Positions 27,567-36,366 of a stretch of 64,000 nt of DNA are shown piece by piece (position 1 is the first letter of the stretch; every line of letters begins with the position of its first letter). Position numbers and translations under genes: made by a program. The notes below the pieces were generated by a model. It saw only the letters and a program-made list of their open reading frames with translations. It did not search any database and was not told the DNA's origin. This stretch comes from Microthrixaceae bacterium (GTDB taxonomy: Bacteria; Actinomycetota; Acidimicrobiia; Acidimicrobiales; Microtrichaceae), in contig JAMLGM010000004.1 of assembly GCA_023957975.1 (NCBI GenBank), positions 186,001 to 250,000 on the forward strand. The letters are read 5' to 3'.

Positions 27567-29009
27567 TCAGGACCCAGGCAGGGCGGTGAGGTTGGTGCAG
27601 GTGCGCTTGGCGTTCCAGGATTCCATCGCGGCGTCGGCCTCGGCGCCGAACAACAGATCCGGGGTGAAGTCGGGGCCGATGCGCCCAGGCAACCACTCGG
27701 CGCCGTCGACGCGTCGACCGGTGATCGTCACCCGCAGGAGCCCGGTCTCGCGGCCCGCGGCGCTCGAGGTCTTGAACACCAGGTTTCCCAGTCCGTATCC
27801 GACGTACGCGTCGCCGCGGAAACCTCCGGAAAGCACCCGATGCTGGTGCCCGCCCACGATGATGTCGGCACCCGCCTCGATCAACTGATCGGCGAGGCTC
27901 ACCTGACGTCCGGTCGGGCACGTCGTCGCCTCGGCGCCCCAGTGCAGGTACACCACGAGGGTGTCGACTTCGGCCCGGGCATTGCGCACCGCCCCGAGCA
28001 GACGCTCGGTGTCCTTGGCTGAGGCGACCCCGCCCTGGGTCGGCGATGCGGCCCAGGTCGAGGTGAATGCCGCGTCGAGGACGTCGGTGGCGTTGATCAC
28101 CGCAATCCGTTGCCCGTTGATGGTGCGCGTCCACGGGGCGAACGCAGCGGTGTCGTCGGCGCCGATGCCGATGACCGGTGCGGCCGCCTGCGCGGCTGCG
28201 GCGAGGGTGTCGTCGAAGCCGACGCGTCCGTAATCGAGGGTGTGGTTATTCGCCGACGCGATGACGTCGACGCCACCATCGCTGAGCACCGAATAGATCG
28301 ACGCCGGTGCGCGGAAATTGAAGGCCTTCGGCGCCGCAGTCCCGCGTTCGGTGACCGCTGTTTCGAGGTTTACGATCGAGACATCAGCGACCGACAGCGC
28401 CGGCTGCAACCCATCGAGGATGCGCTCGGGGTGATCGCGCAGGGTCGTCGCCAAGGGCCCGTCGAGGTGAACGTCGCCGCCGAACAGAAAGGTGACGGCT
28501 TCGCCTGAACCGGTCTGGGCGCGGGGCGAGGACGGATCCGGCGGCAGCGTGGTCGCCCCGAGGACCGATGCGCCGGGACCGTCGGCCGACGGGTCGTCGT
28601 CGGTCGCGACCGCCGACTCCTCCGGCGTTGGTGAGAACTCCTCGCGATCCGCGGAGGCGTCGACGCGGGCAGCGAGTTCGTCCATGGCGGCCTCATCCGC
28701 GCGCACGCCGGCCGCACGTCCGACGAGTGCCGCAGCGATGAGCAACACCCCGGCGGTGCCGAGCGCGGCCACGGCGATGCGGCGCCGCTTCGACGGCGGT
28801 TCCGCGTCGAGTTTCGGAGGCACGGCCGGCGGAAGTGGTGGTAGGTCGTCGGCGGGTGATTCGTGCGGAGGCGCGGCCGAAGGCGCGGGCGCAGGTGCCG
28901 GTTGCAACGGGGGAGGTCCGGGCGGGGGAGGCGGCGACCACTGCGGCGGCGGTGGCGCAACGGGTACAGGATCGGACGAGTGCGGGGAAGCGGGAGTGTC
29001 GGAGGTCAC
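27567..29009 (-). CDS. CapA-family (PGA_cap) phosphoesterase-fold membrane protein
   Basis: 480 residues. Residues 1-70 are strongly proline-rich (SPPPPPGPPPLQPAPAP) and cytoplasmic, one helix follows (IAVAALGTAGVLLIAAALVG), then the CapA domain outside the membrane (about 165-470). Metallophosphatase-like motifs: FGGDVHLDG, VNLETAVTERG, ANNHTLDYG, HWGAE, VGGHQHR. CapA proteins take part in poly-gamma-glutamate or capsule synthesis, but no capBC is nearby, so the true substrate is open. It is divergent from gltB. Confidence 0.88.
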   Translation of the reverse strand: MTSDTPASPHSSDPVPVAPPPPQWSPPPPPGPPPLQPAPAPAPSAAPPHESPADDLPPLPPAVPPKLDAEPPSKRRRIAVAALGTAGVLLIAAALVGRAAGVRADEAAMDELAARVDASADREEFSPTPEESAVATDDDPSADGPGASVLGATTLPPDPSSPRAQTGSGEAVTFLFGGDVHLDGPLATTLRDHPERILDGLQPALSVADVSIVNLETAVTERGTAAPKAFNFRAPASIYSVLSDGGVDVIASANNHTLDYGRVGFDDTLAAAAQAAAPVIGIGADDTAAFAPWTRTINGQRIAVINATDVLDAAFTSTWAASPTQGGVASAKDTERLLGAVRNARAEVDTLVVYLHWGAEATTCPTGRQVSLADQLIEAGADIIVGGHQHRVLSGGFRGDAYVGYGLGNLVFKTSSAAGRETGLLRVTITGRRVDGAEWLPGRIGPDFTPDLLFGAEADAAMESWNAKRTCTNLTALPGS

Positions 29010-29046
29010 GTGTTCATTTCCGAAATGTGTCGCAAATGTTTGTCGG

Positions 29047-29102
29047 GCGAGATGCCGTCATGAGTAAGGTACTCCCATCTCGCAGGGCCAACGGTGTCCC
29101 TG
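29047..29102 (+). ncRNA. Candidate structured 5' leader of gltB
   Basis: Two hairpins are possible in the 133-base gap before gltB: GCGAGATG (29047-29054) pairs with CATCTCGC (29076-29083), with an alternative inner pair GAGTA/TACTC (29062-29066, 29070-29074); then CAGGG (29083-29087) pairs with CCCTG (29098-29102). The second begins where the first ends. I do not recognise a known riboswitch class. An attenuator or protein site controlling gltBD is the inference. Confidence 0.3.
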
Positions 29103-29142
29103 GCGCGACGTGTATTCACCCGTCCACCAGTGGAGCAGTTGT

Positions 29143-32100
29143 ATGTCCGCAGTTTCCTTTCCATCCGGCCAACCCGTGACGATCGGCCGTTCGGCCGAGC
29201 ACCGTGCCGACGTCGCCGCGACGGGACTGCCCGCAGCGACAGGACTCCCCGCGGCCACCGGACTGTACGACCCGCGTTTCGAACACGACGCCTGCGGCGT
29301 GAGCTTTGTGGCCCAACTCGACGGCACACGCTCCCATCGACTCGTCGAACAGGCCATCGCCTCGCTGTGCAACCTCGAACACCGCGGCGCCACCGGGGCC
29401 GAGGCCAACACCGGCGACGGCGCCGGCATCTTGTTGCAGGTGCCCGACGAGTTTCTCCGCGAGGTCGTCGAGTTCGAGCTTCCGCCTGCCGGAGCCTATG
29501 CCGTGGGCAACCTGTTTCTACCCGGCAACGCTGCCGCCGCGGACAAGGCCGCGGCCGAGGCCGATGCCATCTTCGCCGCCGAAGGTCTGACGGTGCTCGG
29601 ATGGCGAGAGCTGCCCACCGACGCCGATCGCGCCGACCTCGGCGACGCCGCCCGTTCGGCGATGCCGACCTTTCGGCAGATCTTCGTGTCCGGCCCCAAC
29701 GGCGAGTCCGGCATCGACCTCGACCGCCTGGTGTACGTCGCGCGCAAGCAGGTGGAACATCAGGTTCTCAACGATGACGGCACCGCGGCGATCTCGGTTC
29801 CGTCGCTGTCGAGTCGAACCCTCGTCTACAAGGGGATGTTGACCACCCCGCAGCTCGGATTGTTCTTCGACGATCTCCACGACGAGCGGGTGTTGTCGGC
29901 CATCGCCCTGGTCCACTCGAGGTTCTCCACCAACACCTTCCCTTCGTGGCCCCTGGCCCACCCCTACCGGTTCGTGGCCCACAACGGCGAGATCAACACG
30001 GTGCAGGGCAACCAGAACTGGATGCGCGCCCGCGAGGCGATGCTGGCCAGCGAACTGCTCGACATCGGTCCGAGCAACATCGACAAGATCTCGCCCGTGT
30101 GCACCCCCGGTGCGTCCGACACCGCACGCTTCGACGAGGCCCTCGAACTGCTGCACCTCGGCGGCTACGAGTTGCCCCACGCCGTGTTGATGATGATCCC
30201 CGAGGCGTGGGAGAACCACGAGTCGATGGACCCGGCCCGCCGCGCCTTTTATCAGTTCCATTCCTGTCTGATGGAGCCGTGGGACGGCCCGGCCTCGGTG
30301 GTGTTCACCGACGGCACCGTCGTGGGCGCCGTGCTCGACCGCAACGGCCTACGCCCAAGCCGCTACTGGGTGACCGAAGACGGACTCGTCGTGATGGCCT
30401 CCGAGGTCGGCACCCTCGACATCGACCCGGCGTCGGTGGTCGAAAAGGGGCGCCTCCAGCCCGGAAAGATGTTCCTGATCGACACCGACGAAGGGCGCAT
30501 CATCGGAGACGACGAGATCAAGTCACGCCTTGCTGCCGCCAAGCCCTACCAGCAGTGGCTCGACGACAACCTCGTCCACCTCGCCGATCTGCCCGAGGTC
30601 GCGCACGTGACCGAACTCGAGTCCGACACCCGTCGCGACCAGCGCAAGTTCGGCTACACCCATGAGGAGCTCAAGATCATCCTCGACCCGATGGCACGAA
30701 CCGGCGTCGAACCGCTCGGCTCGATGGGGACCGACACGCCCCTCGCGGTGTTGTCGAATCGCAGCCGTTCGCTGTTCGACTACTTCGCTCAGCTCTTCGC
30801 CCAGGTCACCAACCCGCCCCTCGACGCGATCCGTGAGGAACTCGTCACCAGCGTCGGGCGCGTCGTGGGTCCGGAACGCAACCTGCTCGATCCCCAGCCC
30901 GAGTCGGCGCGTCTGATCACGTTGCCCCGGCCGATCATCGACAACGACGAGCTGTTGAAGATCGAACACATCGCGGAGCTGCACATCGGTCAGCGAACCA
31001 AGCGGTTGAGCTGCCTGTATCCGGTCGCCGAAGGTGGCGAAGGGCTGCGTCGGGCGCTCGATCAGCTCTGCACCGAGGCCTCCAAGGCGATCGAACAGGG
31101 CTACACGATCCTGTTGCTGTCCGACTGGCGCTCCAACGACGAACTGGCCCCGATCCCCGCACTGTTGTTCACCTCGGCCGTGCACCACCACCTGATCCGC
31201 GATCGCACCCGAACCAAGGTCGGCATCGTGGTCGAGACCGGCGAGGCCCGCGAGGTTCACCACTTCGCCCTGTTGCTGGGCTACGGCGCCGCGGCCGTCA
31301 ACCCGTACCTCGCCTTCGACTCCATCGAACACCGCATCGCGAACGGTCTGATGGAGGGGATCACCTACGAAAAGGCCGTCGCCAACTACATCAAAGCGGT
31401 GTCCAAGGGGGTGCTGAAGGTCATGTCCAAGATGGGCATCTCGACCGTCGCGTCCTACACCGGGGCCCAGATCTTCGAAGCCATCGGTCTCGGCCAGGAA
31501 CTCGTCGACACGTACTTCACGGGCACGGTGAGTCGCCTCGGCGGTATCGACCTCGACGTCATCGCCGCGGAGGTCGCCGCCCGCCACGCCTCGGCCTACC
31601 CGAAGGTGCCCGAGGAACGCAGCCACCGCGACCTCGACTACGGCGGCGAATATCAGTGGCGTCGTGAGGGTGAATATCACCTGTTCAACCCCAAGACGGT
31701 CTACAAGCTGCAGCACTCGACCCGGACGGGCCAATACAAGGTGTTCAAGGAATACACCGGCATGGTCAACGACCAGTCGCGGAACCTCGCCACCCTCCGC
31801 GGCCTGTTCGAACTCGATGTCGACGAGTCCCGTTCCATTCCCATCGGCGAGGTCGAATCGGTCGACGAGATCGTCAAACGCTTTTCGACCGGTGCCATGT
31901 CGTACGGGTCGATCAGCCAGGAAGCGCACGAGACCCTGGCGGTCGCCATGAACCGGCTCGGCGCGAAGTCGAACACCGGCGAAGGCGGCGAGGACCCCGA
32001 ACGATTGCACGATCCGGTGCGGCGCTCCGCCATCAAGCAGGTGGCGTCCGGGCGCTTCGGGGTGACCTCGGAGTATCTGACCAACGCCGATGACATCCAG

Positions 32101-33783
32101 ATCAAGATGGCTCAGGGGGCCAAGCCCGGTGAAGGCGGTCAGCTTCCGGCCCACAAGGTGTATCCGTGGGTCGCCAAGACCCGTCACTCGACCCCGGGTG
32201 TCGGACTCATCAGCCCGCCGCCTCACCACGACATCTACTCGATCGAAGACCTCGCGCAGCTCATCCACGACCTCAAGAATTCGAATCCGGCCGCACGTAT
32301 CCACGTAAAGCTGGTCGCCGAGGTGGGGGTCGGCACCGTCGCCGCAGGTGTGGCGAAGGCCAAGTCCGACGTCGTGCTCATCAGTGGTCACGACGGCGGC
32401 ACGGGCGCCTCACCGCTCACCTCGCTCAAGCATGCCGGCGGGCCGTGGGAACTCGGATTGGCCGAAACGCAGCAGACCCTGCTGTTGAACGGGCTGCGCG
32501 ACCGGATCGTGGTGCAGACCGACGGGCAACTCAAGACGGGCCGTGACGTCATCGTCGCCGCGTTGCTCGGCGCCGAGGAGTTCGGCTTCGCCACCGCCCC
32601 GCTCGTGGTCAGCGGTTGCATCATGATGCGCGTCTGTCACCTCGACACCTGCCCGGTCGGGGTCGCGACACAGAACCCGGTGCTTCGTGAGCGCTTCAGT
32701 GGCCAACCGGAGTTCGTCGAGAACTTCATGCGCTATATCGCCGAGGAGGTGCGCGAATATCTCGCAGCGCTCGGCTACCGCACGCTCGAAGAGGCCATCG
32801 GCAGGGTCGAACGTCTCGACACCTCCGCAGCGATCGACCACTGGAAGGCCTCCGGGCTCGATCTGACGCCGATTCTCACGCCGGTGGTGGTTCGTGCCGA
32901 CGCTGCGCTTCACAACACCACCACCCAGGACCACGGCCTCGACCGTGCCCTCGATCAATGGCTGATCGAAGGGGCCGCGCCGGCGCTCGACGATGCTGAA
33001 CCCGTTCGGCTTCGCCACCTGATCCGCAACGTGAACCGAACCGTCGGCACGCTGCTCGGCCACGAGGTGACCAAGCGCTACGGGGGCGAGGGGCTGCCCG
33101 AGGACACCATCGAGGTCGACCTCGTCGGCTCGGCCGGCAACAGCTTCGGCGCCTTCATTCCTCGAGGGGTCACCCTTCGCCTCGAGGGCGATGCCAACGA
33201 CTACGTCGGAAAGGGCCTGTCCGGCGGGCGGATCGTGGTTCGGCCGCCGGCGTCGAGCACCTTTGTCGCCACCGACAACGTGATCGCCGGAAACGTGATC
33301 GGTTACGGCGCCACCGGTGGTGAAGTGTTTCTCCGCGGCAGGGTCGGCGAGCGTTTCGCGGTGCGGAACTCGGGCGCAACCCTGGTCGTCGAAGGCGTCG
33401 GCGACCACGGATGTGAGTACATGACCGGCGGTCGGGTGATCGTGCTGGGCGAGACCGGCCGCAACTTCGGCGCCGGCATGTCCGGCGGAATTGCGTTCGT
33501 GTATGACCCCGACACGACCTTCGGGTCGCGCCTCAACACCGAGATGGTCGCCATCGAAGACCTCACGGCCGACGACGAGGCCTTCCTCACCGCCACGATC
33601 GGCCGTCATCTTGCCGAGACCGGCTCGGATGTCGCTCAGCTCGTGCTCAACGATCCTGCGGCGCTGGGCAGCTTCCGCAAGGTCATGCCCACCGACTATC
33701 GCCGGGTGCTCGACGCGATCGCCGTCGCCGAACAGACCGGGGCCGACGTCGACGACGCCGTCATGGCCGCCGCCCGGGCGTAG
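29143..33783 (+). CDS. gltB: Glutamate synthase, large subunit (NADPH-GOGAT alpha)
   Basis: 1546 residues from ATG 29143 with GGAG 7 bases before it. A propeptide of 50 residues precedes Cys51 (HDACGVSFV), the glutaminase nucleophile exposed after self-cleavage. Then come the central domain, the FMN-binding synthase domain ([39 protein letters not shown]) and the 3Fe-4S cysteines ([15 protein letters not shown]), and finally the beta-helix C-terminal domain ([26 protein letters not shown]). It makes two glutamates from glutamine and 2-oxoglutarate. The propeptide contains a TGLPAA repeat (3 x 18 bp, 29215-29268), unusual for the family. Confidence 0.96.
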   Translation: MSAVSFPSGQPVTIGRSAEHRADVAATGLPAATGLPAATGLYDPRFEHDACGVSFVAQLDGTRSHRLVEQAIASLCNLEHRGATGAEANTGDGAGILLQVPDEFLREVVEFELPPAGAYAVGNLFLPGNAAAADKAAAEADAIFAAEGLTVLGWRELPTDADRADLGDAARSAMPTFRQIFVSGPNGESGIDLDRLVYVARKQVEHQVLNDDGTAAISVPSLSSRTLVYKGMLTTPQLGLFFDDLHDERVLSAIALVHSRFSTNTFPSWPLAHPYRFVAHNGEINTVQGNQNWMRAREAMLASELLDIGPSNIDKISPVCTPGASDTARFDEALELLHLGGYELPHAVLMMIPEAWENHESMDPARRAFYQFHSCLMEPWDGPASVVFTDGTVVGAVLDRNGLRPSRYWVTEDGLVVMASEVGTLDIDPASVVEKGRLQPGKMFLIDTDEGRIIGDDEIKSRLAAAKPYQQWLDDNLVHLADLPEVAHVTELESDTRRDQRKFGYTHEELKIILDPMARTGVEPLGSMGTDTPLAVLSNRSRSLFDYFAQLFAQVTNPPLDAIREELVTSVGRVVGPERNLLDPQPESARLITLPRPIIDNDELLKIEHIAELHIGQRTKRLSCLYPVAEGGEGLRRALDQLCTEASKAIEQGYTILLLSDWRSNDELAPIPALLFTSAVHHHLIRDRTRTKVGIVVETGEAREVHHFALLLGYGAAAVNPYLAFDSIEHRIANGLMEGITYEKAVANYIKAVSKGVLKVMSKMGISTVASYTGAQIFEAIGLGQELVDTYFTGTVSRLGGIDLDVIAAEVAARHASAYPKVPEERSHRDLDYGGEYQWRREGEYHLFNPKTVYKLQHSTRTGQYKVFKEYTGMVNDQSRNLATLRGLFELDVDESRSIPIGEVESVDEIVKRFSTGAMSYGSISQEAHETLAVAMNRLGAKSNTGEGGEDPERLHDPVRRSAIKQVASGRFGVTSEYLTNADDIQIKMAQGAKPGEGGQLPAHKVYPWVAKTRHSTPGVGLISPPPHHDIYSIEDLAQLIHDLKNSNPAARIHVKLVAEVGVGTVAAGVAKAKSDVVLISGHDGGTGASPLTSLKHAGGPWELGLAETQQTLLLNGLRDRIVVQTDGQLKTGRDVIVAALLGAEEFGFATAPLVVSGCIMMRVCHLDTCPVGVATQNPVLRERFSGQPEFVENFMRYIAEEVREYLAALGYRTLEEAIGRVERLDTSAAIDHWKASGLDLTPILTPVVVRADAALHNTTTQDHGLDRALDQWLIEGAAPALDDAEPVRLRHLIRNVNRTVGTLLGHEVTKRYGGEGLPEDTIEVDLVGSAGNSFGAFIPRGVTLRLEGDANDYVGKGLSGGRIVVRPPASSTFVATDNVIAGNVIGYGATGGEVFLRGRVGERFAVRNSGATLVVEGVGDHGCEYMTGGRVIVLGETGRNFGAGMSGGIAFVYDPDTTFGSRLNTEMVAIEDLTADDEAFLTATIGRHLAETGSDVAQLVLNDPAALGSFRKVMPTDYRRVLDAIAVAEQTGADVDDAVMAAARA

Positions 33784-33874
33784 CGACCGTCGCCCTTCAC
33801 CGTTTGCCAGCCACCGCTTGCCGCGCCGCCGTCGGCGCTGCGCCACCCACACCGATCGATCGAGGAGAAACATC

Positions 33875-35344
33875 ATGGGAAACCCGTCCGGATTCCTCCA
33901 GCACCCACGCACCCTGCCCCAGCGCCGTCCCGTTCCCGTGCGCCTTCGCGACTGGAAGGAGGTGTATGAGGACTTCGACGAGGACGTGCTGCGCGAGCAG
34001 GCGAGCCGTTGCATGGACTGCGGCATCCCGTTCTGCAACAACGGTTGTCCGCTCGGCAACATCATTCCCGACTGGAACGACCTGGTGTACCGGGGTCATT
34101 GGCGCGATGCCATCGAACGGTTGCATGCCACCAACAACTTTCCCGAGTTCACCGGGCGGTTGTGCCCGGCGCCGTGCGAGGGTGCCTGCGTGCTGGGCAT
34201 CAACCAGGACCCGGTGACGATCAAGCAGGTCGAGGTGACCATCATCGACCACGCGTGGGAACAGGGCTGGGTCAAGCCGATCCGTCCCCAGAAGATCTCC
34301 GGCAAGTCGGTCGCCGTCATCGGTTCGGGCCCCGCCGGCCTTGCCGCGGCTCAACAATTGACCCGTGCCGGACATCAGGTCGTCGTGTATGAACGGGCCG
34401 ATCGCGTGGGTGGTCTGCTGCGCTACGGCATCCCCGAATTCAAGATGGAAAAGCGTCACCTCGATCGTCGTATCGCCCAGATGCGTGCCGAGGGCACCGT
34501 GTTTCTCACGAATCACACCGTCGGCATCGACGTGACCGCCGAGCACCTTCGCAGCAACTACGACGCGGTCGTGTTGGCGGTGGGCGCCACCCAGGCACGC
34601 GACCTCCCGATCCCCGGTCGGGACGCGCTCGGCGTCTATCAGGCCATGGAGTATCTCCCTCCGGCGAACCGTGGCGCGTATGGCGACTACGAGCCATCGG
34701 AGTCACCCATCCACGCCGAGGGCAAGCACGTCATCATCATCGGTGGTGGCGACACGGGTGCGGATTGCCTCGGCACGGCACATCGACAGGGCGCCGCATC
34801 GGTGCACCAGTTCGAGATCATGCCGCGACCCAGCGACACCCGTCCCGATGCCAACCCGTGGCCGACGTTTCCGATGGTCTACAAGGTCACCTCTGCCCAC
34901 GAGGAGGGCGGCGAGCGAGTCTATTCGGTCAACACCGAGGAGTTCCTGAAGGACGAGGAGGGGAACCTGGTCGGCCTGCGGTTCGTCGAGGTCGAACAGC
35001 GCTTCGTCGATGGTCGCATGACCTTCGAGAAAGTCGAGGGGTCCGAGACGGTTCTGGAGGCCGACCTGGTGTTCCTGGCCATGGGATTCACCGGTCCGGA
35101 AAACGGGCCGCTGTTGAGCCAACTCGGTGTCGAACTCGACGAGCGCACCAACATCGCACGCGACGATCAGTTCGCCACCAATGTCGACGGCGTATTCGTC
35201 GCCGGCGATGCCGGTCGTGGGCAGAGCCTGATCGTGTGGGCGATCGCCGAGGGGCGCGCTGCGGCAGCCGCGGTCGACGCTCATCTCATGGGTAGCACCG
35301 ACCTTCCCGCTCCGATCGTGCCGACCGATCGGCCGCTGGTGTAG
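33875..35344 (+). CDS. gltD: Glutamate synthase, small subunit (NADPH-GOGAT beta)
   Basis: 489 residues from ATG 33875, with GAGGAG just upstream; the long open frame before it overlaps gltB out of frame. N-terminal 4Fe-4S cysteines are in CMDCGIPFCNNGCPLGN and CPAPCEGACVLG. FAD binding is at VIGSGPAGLAAAQQL (about residue 148), NADPH binding at IGGGDTGADCLG (about 290), and a second FAD motif at GVFVAGDAGRGQSLIVWAIAEG. It passes electrons from NADPH to GltB. It is 91 bases after gltB and surely in the same operon. Confidence 0.96.
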   Translation: MGNPSGFLQHPRTLPQRRPVPVRLRDWKEVYEDFDEDVLREQASRCMDCGIPFCNNGCPLGNIIPDWNDLVYRGHWRDAIERLHATNNFPEFTGRLCPAPCEGACVLGINQDPVTIKQVEVTIIDHAWEQGWVKPIRPQKISGKSVAVIGSGPAGLAAAQQLTRAGHQVVVYERADRVGGLLRYGIPEFKMEKRHLDRRIAQMRAEGTVFLTNHTVGIDVTAEHLRSNYDAVVLAVGATQARDLPIPGRDALGVYQAMEYLPPANRGAYGDYEPSESPIHAEGKHVIIIGGGDTGADCLGTAHRQGAASVHQFEIMPRPSDTRPDANPWPTFPMVYKVTSAHEEGGERVYSVNTEEFLKDEEGNLVGLRFVEVEQRFVDGRMTFEKVEGSETVLEADLVFLAMGFTGPENGPLLSQLGVELDERTNIARDDQFATNVDGVFVAGDAGRGQSLIVWAIAEGRAAAAAVDAHLMGSTDLPAPIVPTDRPLV

Positions 35345-35370
35345 CGAGGGGGTCGATCGGGCCGGGCCCG

Positions 35371-35412
35371 TTCAGGCGGGCTCGTTCAGGCGGGCTCGGT
35401 CAGGCGGGCTCG
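35371..35412. repeat. Tandem array, 3 x 14 bp, over the DUF4388 gene stop codon
   Basis: Units TTCAGGCGGGCTCG at 35371-35384 and 35385-35398 and GTCAGGCGGGCTCG at 35399-35412. On the minus strand each reads CGAGCCCGCCTGA, that is the last codons (Glu-Pro-Ala) and TGA stop of the DUF4388 protein. Because 14 is not a multiple of three, the extra stops fall in other frames. It fills the gap between two convergent genes. Confidence 0.85.
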
Positions 35413-36206
35413 ACGAGTCCGCGTTCGAGCAACGACTCGACAAGCCGGTAGAGCCGACCGCGGCCGAGGCCGAGGCGGTGCCCGAGCTGGGCGAGTGTGG
35501 CGCGCCCGTCGATCTCGGCCAGCGCGGCCCAATCGAGCGCATCGAGGGTGACCGAGCCGGTGCCGCGATGCAGGCGCTGCACCCTTCGCACCCGGGATTC
35601 GAGGTCGCCGATTCGGCTCTCGACCTCAGCGAGCGATGCCAGGTCGCTGTCCGCAGCCTTGACCACGTCGTCGAGGTCGACGGTCCGGTCCGGGGCAAAG
35701 GCCACTCCGTCGTTTTCGGTGAACACGAGCGTGTTGAGTTCGCCGCGGTGGTCGCGTTCGGGAACCGAGAGCAGATCGGTCACCGTCGAGACGCTCAATT
35801 CGAAGATCGCGGTGCTGAGCGCCTCGGGATCGAGGGTGCCGTCCTCGGCGGCCCGCTGCAACATGGCGAGTACCTCGGCAGGGGACAGCGACGCGCTCAC
35901 CGAGGCGTTGCTGAGCGAAAACATCTGTTCAAGGTCGCCCGCGGTCAGCGCCCCGATCGAGAGCAGGTGCCGGGGAAGCACCATCGTCGAGGAGGCCCCC
36001 GCGTGAACGATGCGCCCGTCGTGCAGCACGAGCCACAGCGGTTGAGCGGGGCGTACGACGAGACGGCCGGTACGCCGTGAGCCGGCCAACAGGGCGAGCA
36101 CGTCTCGAACCGACAGGGTGTCGAGCGACCCCTGCAACGTTGCGGCGACCCGCGCCGCGGGCGCCGCGGCGATGGGGTGCGTCTCGGTCTGCGGGTCGGC
36201 GCTCAC
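35400..36206 (-). CDS. DUF4388 (PATAN-like) domain protein
   Basis: 268 residues from GTG 36206 (VSADPQTETHP); a longer frame exists but its extension is arginine-rich noise. Residues about 20-110 match the DUF4388 pattern (LQGSLDTLSVRDVLALLAGSRRTGRLVV...LVLHDGRIVHAGA). A helical middle and a predicted coiled coil (SLAEVESRIGDLESRVRRVQRLH) lead to a C-terminal winged-helix-like segment (LAEIDGRATLAQLGHRLGLGRGRLYRLVESLLERGLVEPA). DUF4388 proteins are found with small-GTPase and receiver signalling modules. It is divergent from the conservon (160-base gap), which suggests joint function. Confidence 0.8.
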   Translation of the reverse strand: MSADPQTETHPIAAAPAARVAATLQGSLDTLSVRDVLALLAGSRRTGRLVVRPAQPLWLVLHDGRIVHAGASSTMVLPRHLLSIGALTAGDLEQMFSLSNASVSASLSPAEVLAMLQRAAEDGTLDPEALSTAIFELSVSTVTDLLSVPERDHRGELNTLVFTENDGVAFAPDRTVDLDDVVKAADSDLASLAEVESRIGDLESRVRRVQRLHRGTGSVTLDALDWAALAEIDGRATLAQLGHRLGLGRGRLYRLVESLLERGLVEPA

Positions 36207-36271
36207 GAGGTCAATGTATCGACCACACGGCCCACTTCCTCCCGCCCTTGCCGGGTCGGCCCGGGAGAGGA

Positions 36272-36291
36272 CTTGAGACGGGATCCTCAAG
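36272..36291. promoter_or_regulatory. Dyad between the DUF4388 gene and the conservon
   Basis: CTTGAG (36272-36277) and CTCAAG (36286-36291) form an inverted repeat with an 8-base spacer, roughly midway between the divergent starts at 36206 and 36367. It is a possible shared operator; no regulator is known for it. Confidence 0.3.
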
Positions 36292-36366
36292 CCGGTGCGG
36301 TGCCGCGTCGATACGACTCGTGCCCCGCCTGCCATCCCTCGGCTTGTTCCACGTCAGAGAGGCCCC

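Noticed and set aside
29010..29142. Known riboswitch (glycine, c-di-AMP, guanidine) before gltB
   Set aside because: None of the conserved core sequences I know could be found; only generic stems are visible.
30523..32391. A 622-codon minus-strand open frame opposite gltB
   Set aside because: Antisense to the FMN-binding core of glutamate synthase, no recognisable domain or ribosome-binding site.
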